A DNA stretch of 64,000 nucleotides, taken from JAFEDN01 sp963832945. GTDB lineage: Bacteria > Pseudomonadota > Gammaproteobacteria > Coxiellales > Coxiellaceae. The stretch is from the NCBI GenBank assembly GCA_963832945.1, contig CAWHVV010000006.1:62001-126000 (forward strand), in the 5' to 3' direction. Positions within the stretch are counted from its first letter, which is position 1, and every line of letters starts with the position of its first letter. Of this stretch, positions 8,814 to 17,149 are shown piece by piece. The notes beneath the pieces were generated by a model. It was not told the DNA's origin, made no database searches, and saw nothing but the letters and a program-made list of their open reading frames with translations. The translations under genes were made by a program, and so were the position numbers.

Positions 8814-9632
8814 TTACTTTTTCAATAACACTACCTCCACGACCATCTGGTCGTGGAAGGGAAAGGTCACATAATCCAGCGATTTTATCGCAATTTTTTT
8901 TAAAAGCCTGACGGGCATCCATGGGTAATCGACCAGGCTAATCGCCCAACCGCCTTTTTCCGCAAAATCCTGGCCTTCCTGCCGGTTATTAAAAACCATC
9001 GGCGTGAGCAATTGCCGGCGTTGCACCACTTCAAAGCTTTTGGATTGCGCATGATGTTTTATATCGTCGAAATTTTTTGGAGCCTTCACTTTTTGCAGCG
9101 TTTTTTTCATCCACCAGCAAAGCAGCTTTTTAAAGAGGTTGTTGCTTGCACCGAGCTGTTCCACGTGTTTTTGCACCCCCGGAAAAGCTTCCATGGTGGT
9201 GGTAATTAGCAAAAAATAGCCGTTTTTTTTCAACAGATAGTCTGCTTGTGCTAACAGTACCGGCAATCCCACGTAGGAGCAGACAAAGCTGGCGGTGACC
9301 AGATCAAATTGATGGTGTGGGAATCTCTGGTCCACTTGGGTAATGCTGGTTTGAACCGTGCTAATGCGGGGAAATTTGGCTTTCGCCAGGTTTAACATGT
9401 CTGCTGAAGCATCGACAGCGACCAGTTGCGCGGCTGGATAAATTTCGTGGACAAGCATCAATAATTTACCATCGCCACTGCCGAGGTCAAGAACCTGCTG
9501 GCCGCCGTCTGTCAGTGCGTCTGACAGCTGTAATTGTTCCATGGCGGCCATCAAGGCCGAAGAATTTATCTGAAAAAAATCTATATGGGCATAATATTTT
9601 GCAATGGAGTCATAAAGGTTGCCAAGACTCAT
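8814..9632 (-). CDS. class I SAM-dependent methyltransferase
   Basis: The 272-aa protein has the Rossmann-fold methyltransferase motif I (VLDLGSGDGKLL), an acidic strand-2 end (LVAVDAS) and the motif IV region FDLVTASFVCSYVG. The pattern fits the UbiE/BioC-like group acting on small molecules or lipids, but the substrate is not evident. The start follows AAGGA and lies 12 bases after the stop of the enoyl-CoA hydratase gene, so the two are likely one transcript together with the upstream cNMP/CPBP gene. Confidence 0.8.
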   Translation of the reverse strand: MSLGNLYDSIAKYYAHIDFFQINSSALMAAMEQLQLSDALTDGGQQVLDLGSGDGKLLMLVHEIYPAAQLVAVDASADMLNLAKAKFPRISTVQTSITQVDQRFPHHQFDLVTASFVCSYVGLPVLLAQADYLLKKNGYFLLITTTMEAFPGVQKHVEQLGASNNLFKKLLCWWMKKTLQKVKAPKNFDDIKHHAQSKSFEVVQRRQLLTPMVFNNRQEGQDFAEKGGWAISLVDYPWMPVRLLKKIAIKSLDYVTFPFHDQMVVEVVLLKK

Positions 9633-9644
9633 GGTTTTTCATCC

Positions 9645-10427
9645 TTATTCATCAGTAAAAATTGCTTTGCGTTTCTCATTAAACGCCTGAATCCCTTCAA
9701 CGCGATCTTTCGTTGGCAATAACTGCTGATAAGCTTCCAGTTCAAACCGGTATCCTGCCTTGATATCCAATGTTGGGGATGCATTAATTGCCCTTTTTAC
9801 CTGGCGCACGGCAAAAGGAGCATTCTGTGTGATAGTATTGGCGATTTTTAATGTTTCTTCCATTAATATTTTCGGCTCGAAAACCCTGTTAACAATTCCC
9901 CATGCTGCGGCCTGATCGGCGGAAAAGCTTACGCCGCTAAAACTCAGCTCTTTGGCTTTGCGAATGCCACAAGCGCGAGGCAAATTTTGAGTGCCCATGG
10001 CCCCGGGCATAAGACCGAGTTTAACTTCCGATTGCGCAAAAGTGGCCGTATTGGCCGCGTAAATAAAATCACAGGCTAATGCTAACTCCAGACCGCCGCC
10101 AAACGCTACGCCATTTACCGCGGCGATAATAGGGATGGGGCAGGCCATTTGCGCCAACATGGCCTGTTGTAAAGCCAGATGTTGCTGCCGCCACAATTCC
10201 AGGCTGATACGTAGTCTCTCTTTTAAATCGGCTCCTGCGCAGAACGCTTTATCGCCGCTGCCCGTAAGAATAACGCAACGTAAATGGGAGCGTTGCGGAA
10301 TTTCTGTTTCCCATAAATACAGGAGTTCACGCATCATCATAGAATTGATGGCGTTTCTAACCTCGGGCCGTTGCAGCCTTACCGTCAGTACAAACTCATT
10401 TTCGTTTATTAAATCTAATGTCTCCAT
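9645..10427 (-). CDS. enoyl-CoA hydratase/isomerase family (crotonase fold)
   Basis: Crotonase-fold enzyme of 260 aa, the usual length. The oxyanion-hole segment FCAGADLKER and NGVAFGGGLELALACD are present. Both glutamates corresponding to the catalytic pair of enoyl-CoA hydratases are seen, in GGLELAL and in FAQSEVKLGLMPG. The LGLMPGAMGTQNLPR block and overall pattern are closest to the methylglutaconyl-CoA/AUH-like branch, but the exact acyl-CoA substrate is uncertain. It sits in the middle of a three-gene minus-strand unit. Confidence 0.85.
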   Translation of the reverse strand: METLDLINENEFVLTVRLQRPEVRNAINSMMMRELLYLWETEIPQRSHLRCVILTGSGDKAFCAGADLKERLRISLELWRQQHLALQQAMLAQMACPIPIIAAVNGVAFGGGLELALACDFIYAANTATFAQSEVKLGLMPGAMGTQNLPRACGIRKAKELSFSGVSFSADQAAAWGIVNRVFEPKILMEETLKIANTITQNAPFAVRQVKRAINASPTLDIKAGYRFELEAYQQLLPTKDRVEGIQAFNEKRKAIFTDE

Positions 10428-10441
10428 AACGTTCCCTAATT

Positions 10442-11647
10442 TTAGAGGTTAAGTGTTCCTAACCGGTTGATGAGCTGTTCGAAGCCGACAACAAAAACCA
10501 TCCACACCCCGATAAAAATATGAGAAACGGAAACACCGACCAGGGTTTTTTGCCGGGCATATAACCAACCCCAAAAAATACCTGGAATTAATACTAAAAA
10601 TGCAAAATAGGGAGAATTGTACAAATGCGGCAATGAGAAAATTAAATTGGAAATAATAATCGCAATCCACAGGCGTTTTTTCTCTGTGCCCCGTAAAAAT
10701 ACGTAAAAACCAGATTGCAGGCCACCGCGGACAATGAGTTCCTGCAGTGGCGCCAGAATAATGTAAACTGTCAGGCTAATCCAATAATACAGCGGATTAA
10801 AGAAATAATTAGGCGGCATGCTGGAACTGGGTTCAATGAGTGGCGCCTTGGGGTCATGTAGAACAAAATGAATAACCGCCCATTTTGCGATCATGAGCAT
10901 GACTATAATCGGCAGGGACATCACCAGGGCTTCGATAATATCGTGCCGCCAATTTTTGAAGCGGACACCATATGTTTTCCATGGAAATCCGCTTCTTTTC
11001 ATGACCAGAATCATAATTACCCCAACGATGATGACCATGGGAGCTGAAATAATGGTGGTTACCGGCAATTGTAATTGTATATGGTGCAAAAATTGTAAAC
11101 TAAGCATATAGCAGCTAATTAAAGTTAATACTGTGACTATCAGCGATCCGAGGGCGGTGCGTTTTTGGGCTTCCTGCAACCGTTTTTCCATTGATTTCAC
11201 TGTCACTTCACTGAGAAAACGTAATCGCCGCGCTGTTTTTTTGGCTAAAAAAAGACCCAAGCGATTGTATAATTCCGGATATTTTTTAATTTGGTGAATG
11301 TCAAATTCAAGGACGGTCGTGGTTTTAAGTGCTTTCAGAGTTGCGCCTCTGGGAACATTTTCGATTAAACTCATTTCACCGACAGTATCTCCGGTGTTTA
11401 GATAGGCCAGTACATATTCGAATTTCTTTTTTTTGGTATGTTTTGTCACTTTCAGCTTGCCATTTAAGATGACGAAAAAACTGTTGGCGGGATCGCCCTC
11501 CCGCATCAGAATTTGATTTTTTTTGAGAGTATATTTTTTGGCACTGTTCAATAATAATGCGCGCTCAGATGGAATTAAAAAATGAAATAATTCCTGATTG
11601 ATAAGCTCCGCTTCCGCGTGATTAAAATTGAGAGCATGATTGGGCAT
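10442..11647 (-). CDS. cyclic-nucleotide-binding domain fused to CPBP (CAAX-like) membrane protease
   Basis: About 401 aa from the ATG; a TTG 33 bases upstream is in frame but has no better ribosome site. Residues ~25-145 form a cNMP-binding/Crp-like domain (GEMSLIENVPRGATL is the phosphate-binding cassette). After a helical linker, several TM helices carry a CPBP protease signature: LAPLQELIVRGGLQ, FSLPHLY and SHIFIGV. The usual EExxxR motif reads QELIVR, so the first glutamate is replaced by Gln, which could reduce or change activity. It leads a unit with the enoyl-CoA hydratase and methyltransferase. A ligand-gated membrane protease or chaperone is inferred. Confidence 0.78.
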   Translation of the reverse strand: MPNHALNFNHAEAELINQELFHFLIPSERALLLNSAKKYTLKKNQILMREGDPANSFFVILNGKLKVTKHTKKKKFEYVLAYLNTGDTVGEMSLIENVPRGATLKALKTTTVLEFDIHQIKKYPELYNRLGLFLAKKTARRLRFLSEVTVKSMEKRLQEAQKRTALGSLIVTVLTLISCYMLSLQFLHHIQLQLPVTTIISAPMVIIVGVIMILVMKRSGFPWKTYGVRFKNWRHDIIEALVMSLPIIVMLMIAKWAVIHFVLHDPKAPLIEPSSSMPPNYFFNPLYYWISLTVYIILAPLQELIVRGGLQSGFYVFLRGTEKKRLWIAIIISNLIFSLPHLYNSPYFAFLVLIPGIFWGWLYARQKTLVGVSVSHIFIGVWMVFVVGFEQLINRLGTLNL

Positions 11648-11741
11648 GGTAACACTTAAAAATAAATTATAATTCAACAAGAATTTCTGATAAGTTTATT
11701 CTGTGCAGTGAAGTTATGCAAGTTGCGATGGGAGATTGGAA

Positions 11742-13085
11742 ATGTTAGTTATGAGGAAATTAAACATGCGCAGTATCCGCATTTTAGTAATCATATTTAT
11801 GTTGTTTACGGCGTGCGAAGTGCTGGCTGCTGAACCTGCGCCGTCCGTGGAATTGCTGGAGATTAAGGGTCCAATCGGACCAGCCACCGGGGATTTTATT
11901 CATCGCGGTTTGTTGCAAGCCGGCGCCGCAAAAAATTCAGCAATTATTTTGCAAATAGATACGCCGGGTGGTCTCAGTGAATCCATGCGGGAAATTATTC
12001 AGGACATTCTGGAGTCTCCGGTTCCAGTTCTGGGTTATGTTTTTCCTGGTGGTGCACGCGCAGCCAGCGCGGGAACCTATATTTTATACGCCTGTCATAT
12101 TGCGGCCATGGCCCCGGGTACTAATTTAGGGGCAGCAAGTCCGGTCAGTATCGGAGTCGCCGGAGGAGAGGCAAAATCTTCAGTCTCTACGGAGGAATTA
12201 AAAACCAGACAGGATGCACAGGCGTATATACGCAGTCTGGCTGAACTGCGTCATCGAAATCCGGAATGGGCGGAATTGGCAGTGAGTAAAGCCGCCAGTC
12301 TGAGTGCAGAAGAGGCTTTACAGCAGAAGGTTATTGATTTAATAGCCAATGATCCAGCGGATTTATTAACCAAAGCCAATGGTAAAATGGTTTCGGTGCA
12401 TGGGCAAATGCAAACTCTTCATACCCAGGGGCTGCCAATACGCAACGTTGTTCCGGATTGGCGCACACGGCTTCTGGGAGTGATCACTAATCCCAGCATC
12501 GCTTATATATTGTTAATTATCGGCGTTTACGGCCTGTTTTTCGAGTTGATGAGTCCTGGTTTTATCATGCCTGGTGTTGCCGGCCTGATTGCGTTATTAT
12601 TGGCGCTATACGCTTTTCAGCTACTGCCCATTGATTATGCGGGTTTCGCGTTGATAATAGCCGGTTTGGGATTTATTATTGCGGAGATTTTTTTTCCTAC
12701 CTTTGGAGCTTTGGGGATTGGCGGAACTATCGCGTTTTTAGTGGGGTCGATCATGTTACTAAAACCGGGCGTGACAGGTTTTAGATTACCCATTCCCTTA
12801 ATTGTTGCGGTCACCGCAATGACGCTGTTATTTTTTCTGGGGATTGTCGGAGTCGCCATTCGCGCCCGCCGTCGTCCAGTGGTCACTGGGCGTGAGGGAA
12901 TGATTGGACAAATTGGCGAAGTCATGATCGATCACGGTGAAGTCTGGATTTATGTGAGTGGCGAGCGTTGGCAGGTTTTGGGTAATAAAACTTTACAGGC
13001 TGGACAACGCGTTAAAGTGACGGGTATCAAAGGGCTTAAATTATTGGTTAAGCCGTTATCGAGTGATGAGAACAACCAAAATTAA
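11742..13085 (+). CDS. NfeD-family membrane serine protease (ClpP class)
   Basis: Long-form NfeD protein (about 447 aa). It has an N-terminal signal/TM segment, a ClpP-like domain with the nucleophile in GGARAASAGTYIL (near residue 110) and the conserved MAPGTNLGAASPV. Four TM segments follow (starting IAYILLIIGVYGLFFEL), then a C-terminal OB-fold NfeD domain (GREGMIGQIGEVMIDHGEVWIYVSGERW). Members cleave hydrophobic segments, including the C terminus of partner stomatins. The ATG at 11742 has GGGAG 7 bases upstream and is preferred over the TTG at 11736. It is paired with the stomatin gene 11 bases downstream. Confidence 0.9.
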   Translation: MLVMRKLNMRSIRILVIIFMLFTACEVLAAEPAPSVELLEIKGPIGPATGDFIHRGLLQAGAAKNSAIILQIDTPGGLSESMREIIQDILESPVPVLGYVFPGGARAASAGTYILYACHIAAMAPGTNLGAASPVSIGVAGGEAKSSVSTEELKTRQDAQAYIRSLAELRHRNPEWAELAVSKAASLSAEEALQQKVIDLIANDPADLLTKANGKMVSVHGQMQTLHTQGLPIRNVVPDWRTRLLGVITNPSIAYILLIIGVYGLFFELMSPGFIMPGVAGLIALLLALYAFQLLPIDYAGFALIIAGLGFIIAEIFFPTFGALGIGGTIAFLVGSIMLLKPGVTGFRLPIPLIVAVTAMTLLFFLGIVGVAIRARRRPVVTGREGMIGQIGEVMIDHGEVWIYVSGERWQVLGNKTLQAGQRVKVTGIKGLKLLVKPLSSDENNQN

Positions 13086-13096
13086 AGAGGATTCGG

Positions 13097-13852
13097 ATGA
13101 TGACAAATATCTTTTTATATGTGGCAGTCATATTTATTATTATTATTTTAATGAGTGCGATCAAAATCCTCAAAGAATACGAACGCGGCGTTATTTTCCT
13201 GCTGGGCCGTTTCTGGAAGGTGAAAGGACCAGGTTTAATTATCGTTATCCCCATTGTTCAGCAGATGGTGCGCGTACATCTGCGGACAGTAGTCATGGAT
13301 GTGGCGACCCAGGATGTTATTTCTCGCGATAATGTCTCGGTGCGCGTCAACGCCGTGATTTATTTTCGAGTAGTGGATCCTGAAAAATGTATTATCCAGG
13401 TGGAAGATTTTTACGAGGCCACCAGTCAGTTGGCGCAAACCACTTTGCGTTCTGTCCTTGGGCAATATGAACTGGATCAGATGCTGGCGGAACGGGAAAT
13501 GCTAAACACCAGCATTCAGGCTATTCTGGATAGATCAACCGACGCCTGGGGCATTAAAGTCACGGCGGTGGAAATCAAACGAGTCGATCTGGATGAAAGC
13601 ATGATCCGGGCCATCGGTCGCCAGGCTGAAGCGGAGCGCGAGCGGCGGGCGAGGGTGATTCATGCCGAGGGTGAATTACAGGCTGCATCCAAACTGCAGG
13701 AAGCCGCGCTGATTTTATCCAAACAGCCGCAAGCGATTCAGTTACGTTATCTGCAAACATTGATAGATATCGCCGGAGAAAAAAGTTCCACCATCGTTTT
13801 TCCGCTGCCCATTGACATATTGAGCGCTTTAACAACAAAGTTGCAACAATAA
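13097..13852 (+). CDS. SPFH/stomatin-like membrane protein (slipin)
   Basis: The 251-aa protein starts with one N-terminal TM segment, followed by an SPFH domain (EYERGVIFLLGRFWKVKGPGLIIVIP, VSVRVNAVIYFRVVDPE) and a C-terminal coiled coil (RQAEAERERRARVIHAEGELQAASKLQEA). Such proteins oligomerise at the inner membrane and organise microdomains. Position directly after nfeD reproduces the conserved NfeD-stomatin pair, and a shared AGAGGA ribosome site ahead of the ATG supports the start. Confidence 0.9.
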   Translation: MMTNIFLYVAVIFIIIILMSAIKILKEYERGVIFLLGRFWKVKGPGLIIVIPIVQQMVRVHLRTVVMDVATQDVISRDNVSVRVNAVIYFRVVDPEKCIIQVEDFYEATSQLAQTTLRSVLGQYELDQMLAEREMLNTSIQAILDRSTDAWGIKVTAVEIKRVDLDESMIRAIGRQAEAERERRARVIHAEGELQAASKLQEAALILSKQPQAIQLRYLQTLIDIAGEKSSTIVFPLPIDILSALTTKLQQ

Positions 13853-13999
13853 ATTAGTTCAAAATCTGCCTGATGAGCTGGGAATTAAGGCGCACCAACA
13901 TTGGAGTCAAAATTTTGCACTGAGAAGCTTGGGCATAGCCGCGTCATATTGTATGGGTCATTTTCGCCTCTTAGTCGTATGGGCCGATATTATAAATTG

Positions 14000-14027
14000 T
14001 TGTGCGTCTTAAAAAATGGACTATAAT
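14000..14027 (+). promoter_or_regulatory. candidate promoter of the 56-aa gene
   Basis: TTGTGC at 14000-14005 and a consensus TATAAT at 14022-14027 are 16 bases apart. The gene start at 14061, with its own AAGGAG, follows 33 bases later. The preceding stretch 13853-14000 holds no gene I can support. Confidence 0.5.
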
Positions 14028-14060
14028 TAAAAGGAAAGTTAAATCACAAAGGAGAAAAAA

Positions 14061-14231
14061 ATGGAAAAAATGGCAAATTATGCCACTATTGAAAAAATAG
14101 TGAAAGAACTGTCTCATTTACCCGAAAAACAACGATCCGCTATATTTAAGCTTAATTTTAAAGATTTTGAAGGTTTAAGTGGTGAAGAGTTACGGAAAAG
14201 ATTGAGTATGACGAGGCTTGAAGTGGTCTAA
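14061..14231 (+). CDS. 56-aa protein of unknown function in its own transcription unit
   Basis: A small gene with a clear AAGGAG six bases before the ATG, a consensus TATAAT upstream and a strong hairpin terminator 40 bases after the stop. The product starts MEKMANYATIEKIVKELSHL and ends KRLSMTRLEVV. It is helical and charged, without Cys, TM segment or signal peptide. No family recognised. It faces the tfuA gene and is the best-defined small ORF beside the YcaO-TfuA locus. It could therefore be a leader-bearing peptide substrate, a small regulator or something unrelated; sequence alone cannot decide. Confidence 0.65.
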   Translation: MEKMANYATIEKIVKELSHLPEKQRSAIFKLNFKDFEGLSGEELRKRLSMTRLEVV

Positions 14232-14271
14232 TACTTGTTATAGGTTGATGTAAGAATATTCTCTTATTTTT

Positions 14272-14318
14272 AGAGCCTGTCCCAATTAAGCCGTTAAATG
14301 GGACAGGCTCTATTTTAT
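14272..14318 (+). terminator. rho-independent terminator after the 56-aa gene
   Basis: A perfect 13-bp stem, AGAGCCTGTCCCA at 14272-14284 with TGGGACAGGCTCT at 14299-14311, is followed by ATTTTAT. The GCCTGTCCC-type stem also resembles insertion-sequence ends, so a remnant of paired IS ends is an alternative. Confidence 0.75.
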
Positions 14319-14336
14319 AATGTTCATCCGATCCTA

Positions 14337-14453
14337 TTACTGTTGACCTAACTCATGCGCTATCGACATCATAATCTTTTTTATCATTTGGATTTTTTTA
14401 TCAAAAAAATAATTTAAATCAATAACATGTGAGTGATCTACAAAATTATTCAT
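14337..14453 (-). CDS. possible 38-aa peptide downstream of tfuA
   Basis: ATG at 14453 is preceded by GGAGAG with 5-6 bases spacing. The product begins MNNFVDHSHVIDLNYFFDKK and ends SIAHELGQQ. The frame is open further upstream, to beyond 14600, but without an ATG, so it may be the tail of a decayed gene. It lies on the same strand as tfuA with a hairpin between them. It has no Cys and no recognisable core. Listed because it is one of only two small ORFs with a ribosome site beside the sulfur-transfer locus. Confidence 0.35.
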   Translation of the reverse strand: MNNFVDHSHVIDLNYFFDKKIQMIKKIMMSIAHELGQQ

Positions 14454-14570
14454 ATTTCTCTCCAGTTGCTTTAAAATTTTTTCCTGGCCTTTTATCCTAT
14501 GACTAATTATAGTACTTAACCTATCCAGGAGACTAAAAATTTTGTTTTTAGCGTTGTCCTATAATTGTTT

Positions 14571-14611
14571 ATGGGTGTGATTTTATCTGTGGCGTGACGA
14601 ATCACACCCAT
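14571..14611. terminator. hairpin at the 3' end of the tfuA operon
   Basis: Perfect 12-bp stem ATGGGTGTGATT (14571-14582) with AATCACACCCAT (14600-14611), 5 bases beyond the tfuA stop. The T-rich tail (TGTTTTATT) lies on the plus-strand side, so it may act in either direction or mainly as an RNA 3' protector. Confidence 0.6.
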
Positions 14612-14615
14612 TGTT

Positions 14616-15995
14616 TTATTGAATCGAATGATAAGCTTTTTGCAACCAATTAATGACAGAAAAATTTTTTTCAGGCAATAAAAAATCAAAATTTCTGGCT
14701 TTAAATACGATTTGTAAATAAGCCAGGGACATCAGCATTTCATTGAATTCTTCCATGGATATTTTATTAAGGATAAATTCTTTCAATTCTTCTCTATAGT
14801 AAATGTGATTGGCTTCCATAAAAAGACCTGTTTTTTGCTGGATGTCGTCAATTGAAATTCTTAACTGGAGCATTTTAGTTATTTCGTCCAGACAAAACCA
14901 AAGCAGGGCGTATTGATCAATAAATCGGGACACACTATCACTTTCTGTTTCGTCTCGACAAAAAATCAATTGTGTCCAACGTTGATATTTTTCCACCAAG
15001 CGGTGAGTATCCTTATTTTTTTGATTTAGAATATCTGCCGCCCACCAGTAAATAATTGTTAATGCGGTGTCTTTTTGATAATGAGCCAGAGATTTTTTGA
15101 TGTTTAAGTCTTTCAATTTGACAGGTTGTTGTAGGGCCTTACTACTACCCAATTCATAGGTTATTGCCAGCAATTCCGCCAGTTCGCTCACCAGGCGAAA
15201 TATGTTTGGGTTTTGTTTTTTTAAATGGATTAAATCTTTTTCATGTTGTGGCAAAAAATCATAATTTTCATTAAAAGTGCTGGTGTTGACATCGATCAGT
15301 AATTTTCTAATATATATCGTTTTTTCCATCTTTTTTCGCGCCAAAGGCTTCATGTTGTGAAAATGTTGATGAACAAAATGCAATGCGGCCAGAGCGTCTA
15401 ATTTTTTTTGATTAATATGTTTGCCGGATTTCAACCATTCGAACAATGCTGAAAAATCATCCGGGAGTAATTGACAGGCTTTAACGATACTGCGTTGCGG
15501 ATAATGCAAGCTTTTGGCGGTTTGAATGATTGACTTACCCTGCCTGGCCGTAATTATTTTTTCCTGGATAGCTTGTTGAATCGTCGCGCGAATATTGACT
15601 AGCGCTTCATTCAAAGGAATATAACCGCCTGCGCCCGTTTGGTGTAGCACGGCGACTTCATCGTCTCCAGTCAAAATCCCATTAAAATAATCCTCATAAA
15701 TTTTACCAACACCAATCATGCCATAATATTGCATTTCGGCAGCCCGTAAAGCCCCCATGCTGGCGGCGCCAATGACTGGAATGCCGATCTCCAGCGCGTA
15801 TAAAATTTCTTTGTGCCAAACAGATGACCTTTGTTCATAATAGCCATCGATGATGACGATGCAATCCGGCTTGAGTCTTAGAACACGGAGAATATCTCCT
15901 CCTTCAACGGGTGCATGGTACCAGGCCTTTGGCAAAATCTGGCGAGCTTCGCTAATAGTTAAAGTAGGCCCTAGAAATACCAGGATATTTGACAT
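14616..15995 (-). CDS. tfuA: TfuA-like protein, partner of YcaO in backbone thioamidation
   Basis: TfuA proteins activate YcaO and hydrolyse the thiocarboxylated C terminus of a ThiS-like carrier with a Ser-Lys pair, releasing sulfur for thioamide formation (known from the methanogen MCR system). This 459-aa protein shows the N-terminal family pattern: FLGPTL, APVEGGDILRV, IIDGYYEQ, VWHKEIL with the Lys, and AASMGALRAAE with the Ser, then GDDEVAV. The C-terminal ~250 residues are helical and not recognised; they make it longer than compact TfuA domains. The ATG at 15995 overlaps the ycaO stop as TAATG and is preceded by GGTGAG, so the two are translationally coupled. Confidence 0.88.
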   Translation of the reverse strand: MSNILVFLGPTLTISEARQILPKAWYHAPVEGGDILRVLRLKPDCIVIIDGYYEQRSSVWHKEILYALEIGIPVIGAASMGALRAAEMQYYGMIGVGKIYEDYFNGILTGDDEVAVLHQTGAGGYIPLNEALVNIRATIQQAIQEKIITARQGKSIIQTAKSLHYPQRSIVKACQLLPDDFSALFEWLKSGKHINQKKLDALAALHFVHQHFHNMKPLARKKMEKTIYIRKLLIDVNTSTFNENYDFLPQHEKDLIHLKKQNPNIFRLVSELAELLAITYELGSSKALQQPVKLKDLNIKKSLAHYQKDTALTIIYWWAADILNQKNKDTHRLVEKYQRWTQLIFCRDETESDSVSRFIDQYALLWFCLDEITKMLQLRISIDDIQQKTGLFMEANHIYYREELKEFILNKISMEEFNEMLMSLAYLQIVFKARNFDFLLPEKNFSVINWLQKAYHSIQ

Positions 15996-17149
15996 TATCT
16001 CACCATCCGATGTGATTTCCATTCAAAATCCAATCCAGGCACGATAACATTGGCAACCGCTATATCCAATTCCGGGCGCGTATGGTCATACACAAAAACA
16101 TGGTTAATATTTTGTTGTTTAAGTTTAGCGAGTAATAAAGCAATACATTCTTTAAAACTATTAGGTATTACAGTATTAGCGCATTCATGAAATGACCGGA
16201 TTTCAGAGCCAGCGTATTCGATGTGTCTGCCGATATTTTCATAATAAAACGAAGGTAAACAGTCGTCACGAGAGCCAGCGATAATGGTTAATCGTGATTG
16301 TACGGCTTCTGTAATAGCACGAGATAACGCCACTTCACGCGAAAGATGTGTGCCATATCCGCCAAAACTGCCCAGGCCGCGAATAGAATTTTTATCGTCA
16401 ATTTCCGCATAAAAACTGGCTATACCAAAGCGATTCGTTATTTCAAATACATAGAGTTCTATTTCTGCTTGATGAATGCGCCGGATCAATTCCTGATTAT
16501 GTTCAGAATGAATGGTGTCCAATCGTAACCGCCTCTGTGATTGCTCTGCTTCGCTGAGTTGAATAAAATTGGCCGTACAATCCCTTTCTATAGATTCATA
16601 CAGACCATGACAGATGGCTTCTTCAAGGGTATTGCCACCGGCAAGCCCATTAGAAGTGCCTTGAAACAATTCTTGACCTGGCCGAATGGCTGTGGAATCT
16701 AAGGCAATTAATGCATAAGGGACATAAGCGGGTTGATTGGCCATGATATCCATCACTTGCAACCAGGTAAACTCACGGGAAACAATATCCGGATAGCTGG
16801 TAAAACTTCGAAATAAATGCTCAAAGGGAGGTAATTGCCGGGATTTCGCTAACTGTTCATAACTGCTGAAAATTCTTTCCCCTTGAATTCGCTCCGCATG
16901 CCAGGTTTCTATAGATTCCATGATCGCTGATATATCTGCAAGTTCAGTCGTAATCCCTTTGCCTTGTGAAGTGGATAAAATCCTGGAATTTGGACGAATA
17001 CAAATACTGACAGGAATGCCGATCGTGTCCAGACCGGTTACATCTGCAATGCGCGTGATGCCGAAAATATCGAGTAAAAAGGGTTTTAATTTATTTAAAG
17101 TTTGTTCGGGAGTACAGGCCCGAATAGTGCCGCCGAGATTGTAAATCAT
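15995..17149 (-). CDS. ycaO: YcaO-domain ATP-dependent peptide-backbone activating enzyme
   Basis: YcaO enzymes phosphorylate a backbone amide oxygen so that S, O or N nucleophiles can replace it. All three ATP/Mg motif blocks are intact in this 384-aa protein: SQGKGITTELADISAIMESIE, then GLAGGNTLEEAICHGLYESIERD, then SRAITEAVQSR. The C terminus (HRMVR) lacks the Pro-rich PxPxP tail of azoline-forming YcaOs, and no E1-like cyclodehydratase partner of the azoline type is fused. This fits a thioamidating, TfuA-dependent YcaO. It starts directly after the desulfurase stop with AAGGA as ribosome site. The substrate peptide is not identified. Confidence 0.92.
   Translation of the reverse strand: MIYNLGGTIRACTPEQTLNKLKPFLLDIFGITRIADVTGLDTIGIPVSICIRPNSRILSTSQGKGITTELADISAIMESIETWHAERIQGERIFSSYEQLAKSRQLPPFEHLFRSFTSYPDIVSREFTWLQVMDIMANQPAYVPYALIALDSTAIRPGQELFQGTSNGLAGGNTLEEAICHGLYESIERDCTANFIQLSEAEQSQRRLRLDTIHSEHNQELIRRIHQAEIELYVFEITNRFGIASFYAEIDDKNSIRGLGSFGGYGTHLSREVALSRAITEAVQSRLTIIAGSRDDCLPSFYYENIGRHIEYAGSEIRSFHECANTVIPNSFKECIALLLAKLKQQNINHVFVYDHTRPELDIAVANVIVPGLDFEWKSHRMVR

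Noticed and set aside
14272..14311. GCCTGTCCC inverted repeat as an insertion-sequence remnant
   Set aside because: It is a plausible IS end pair, but no flanking duplication was found and its placement with a T-rich tail after a small gene fits a terminator better.
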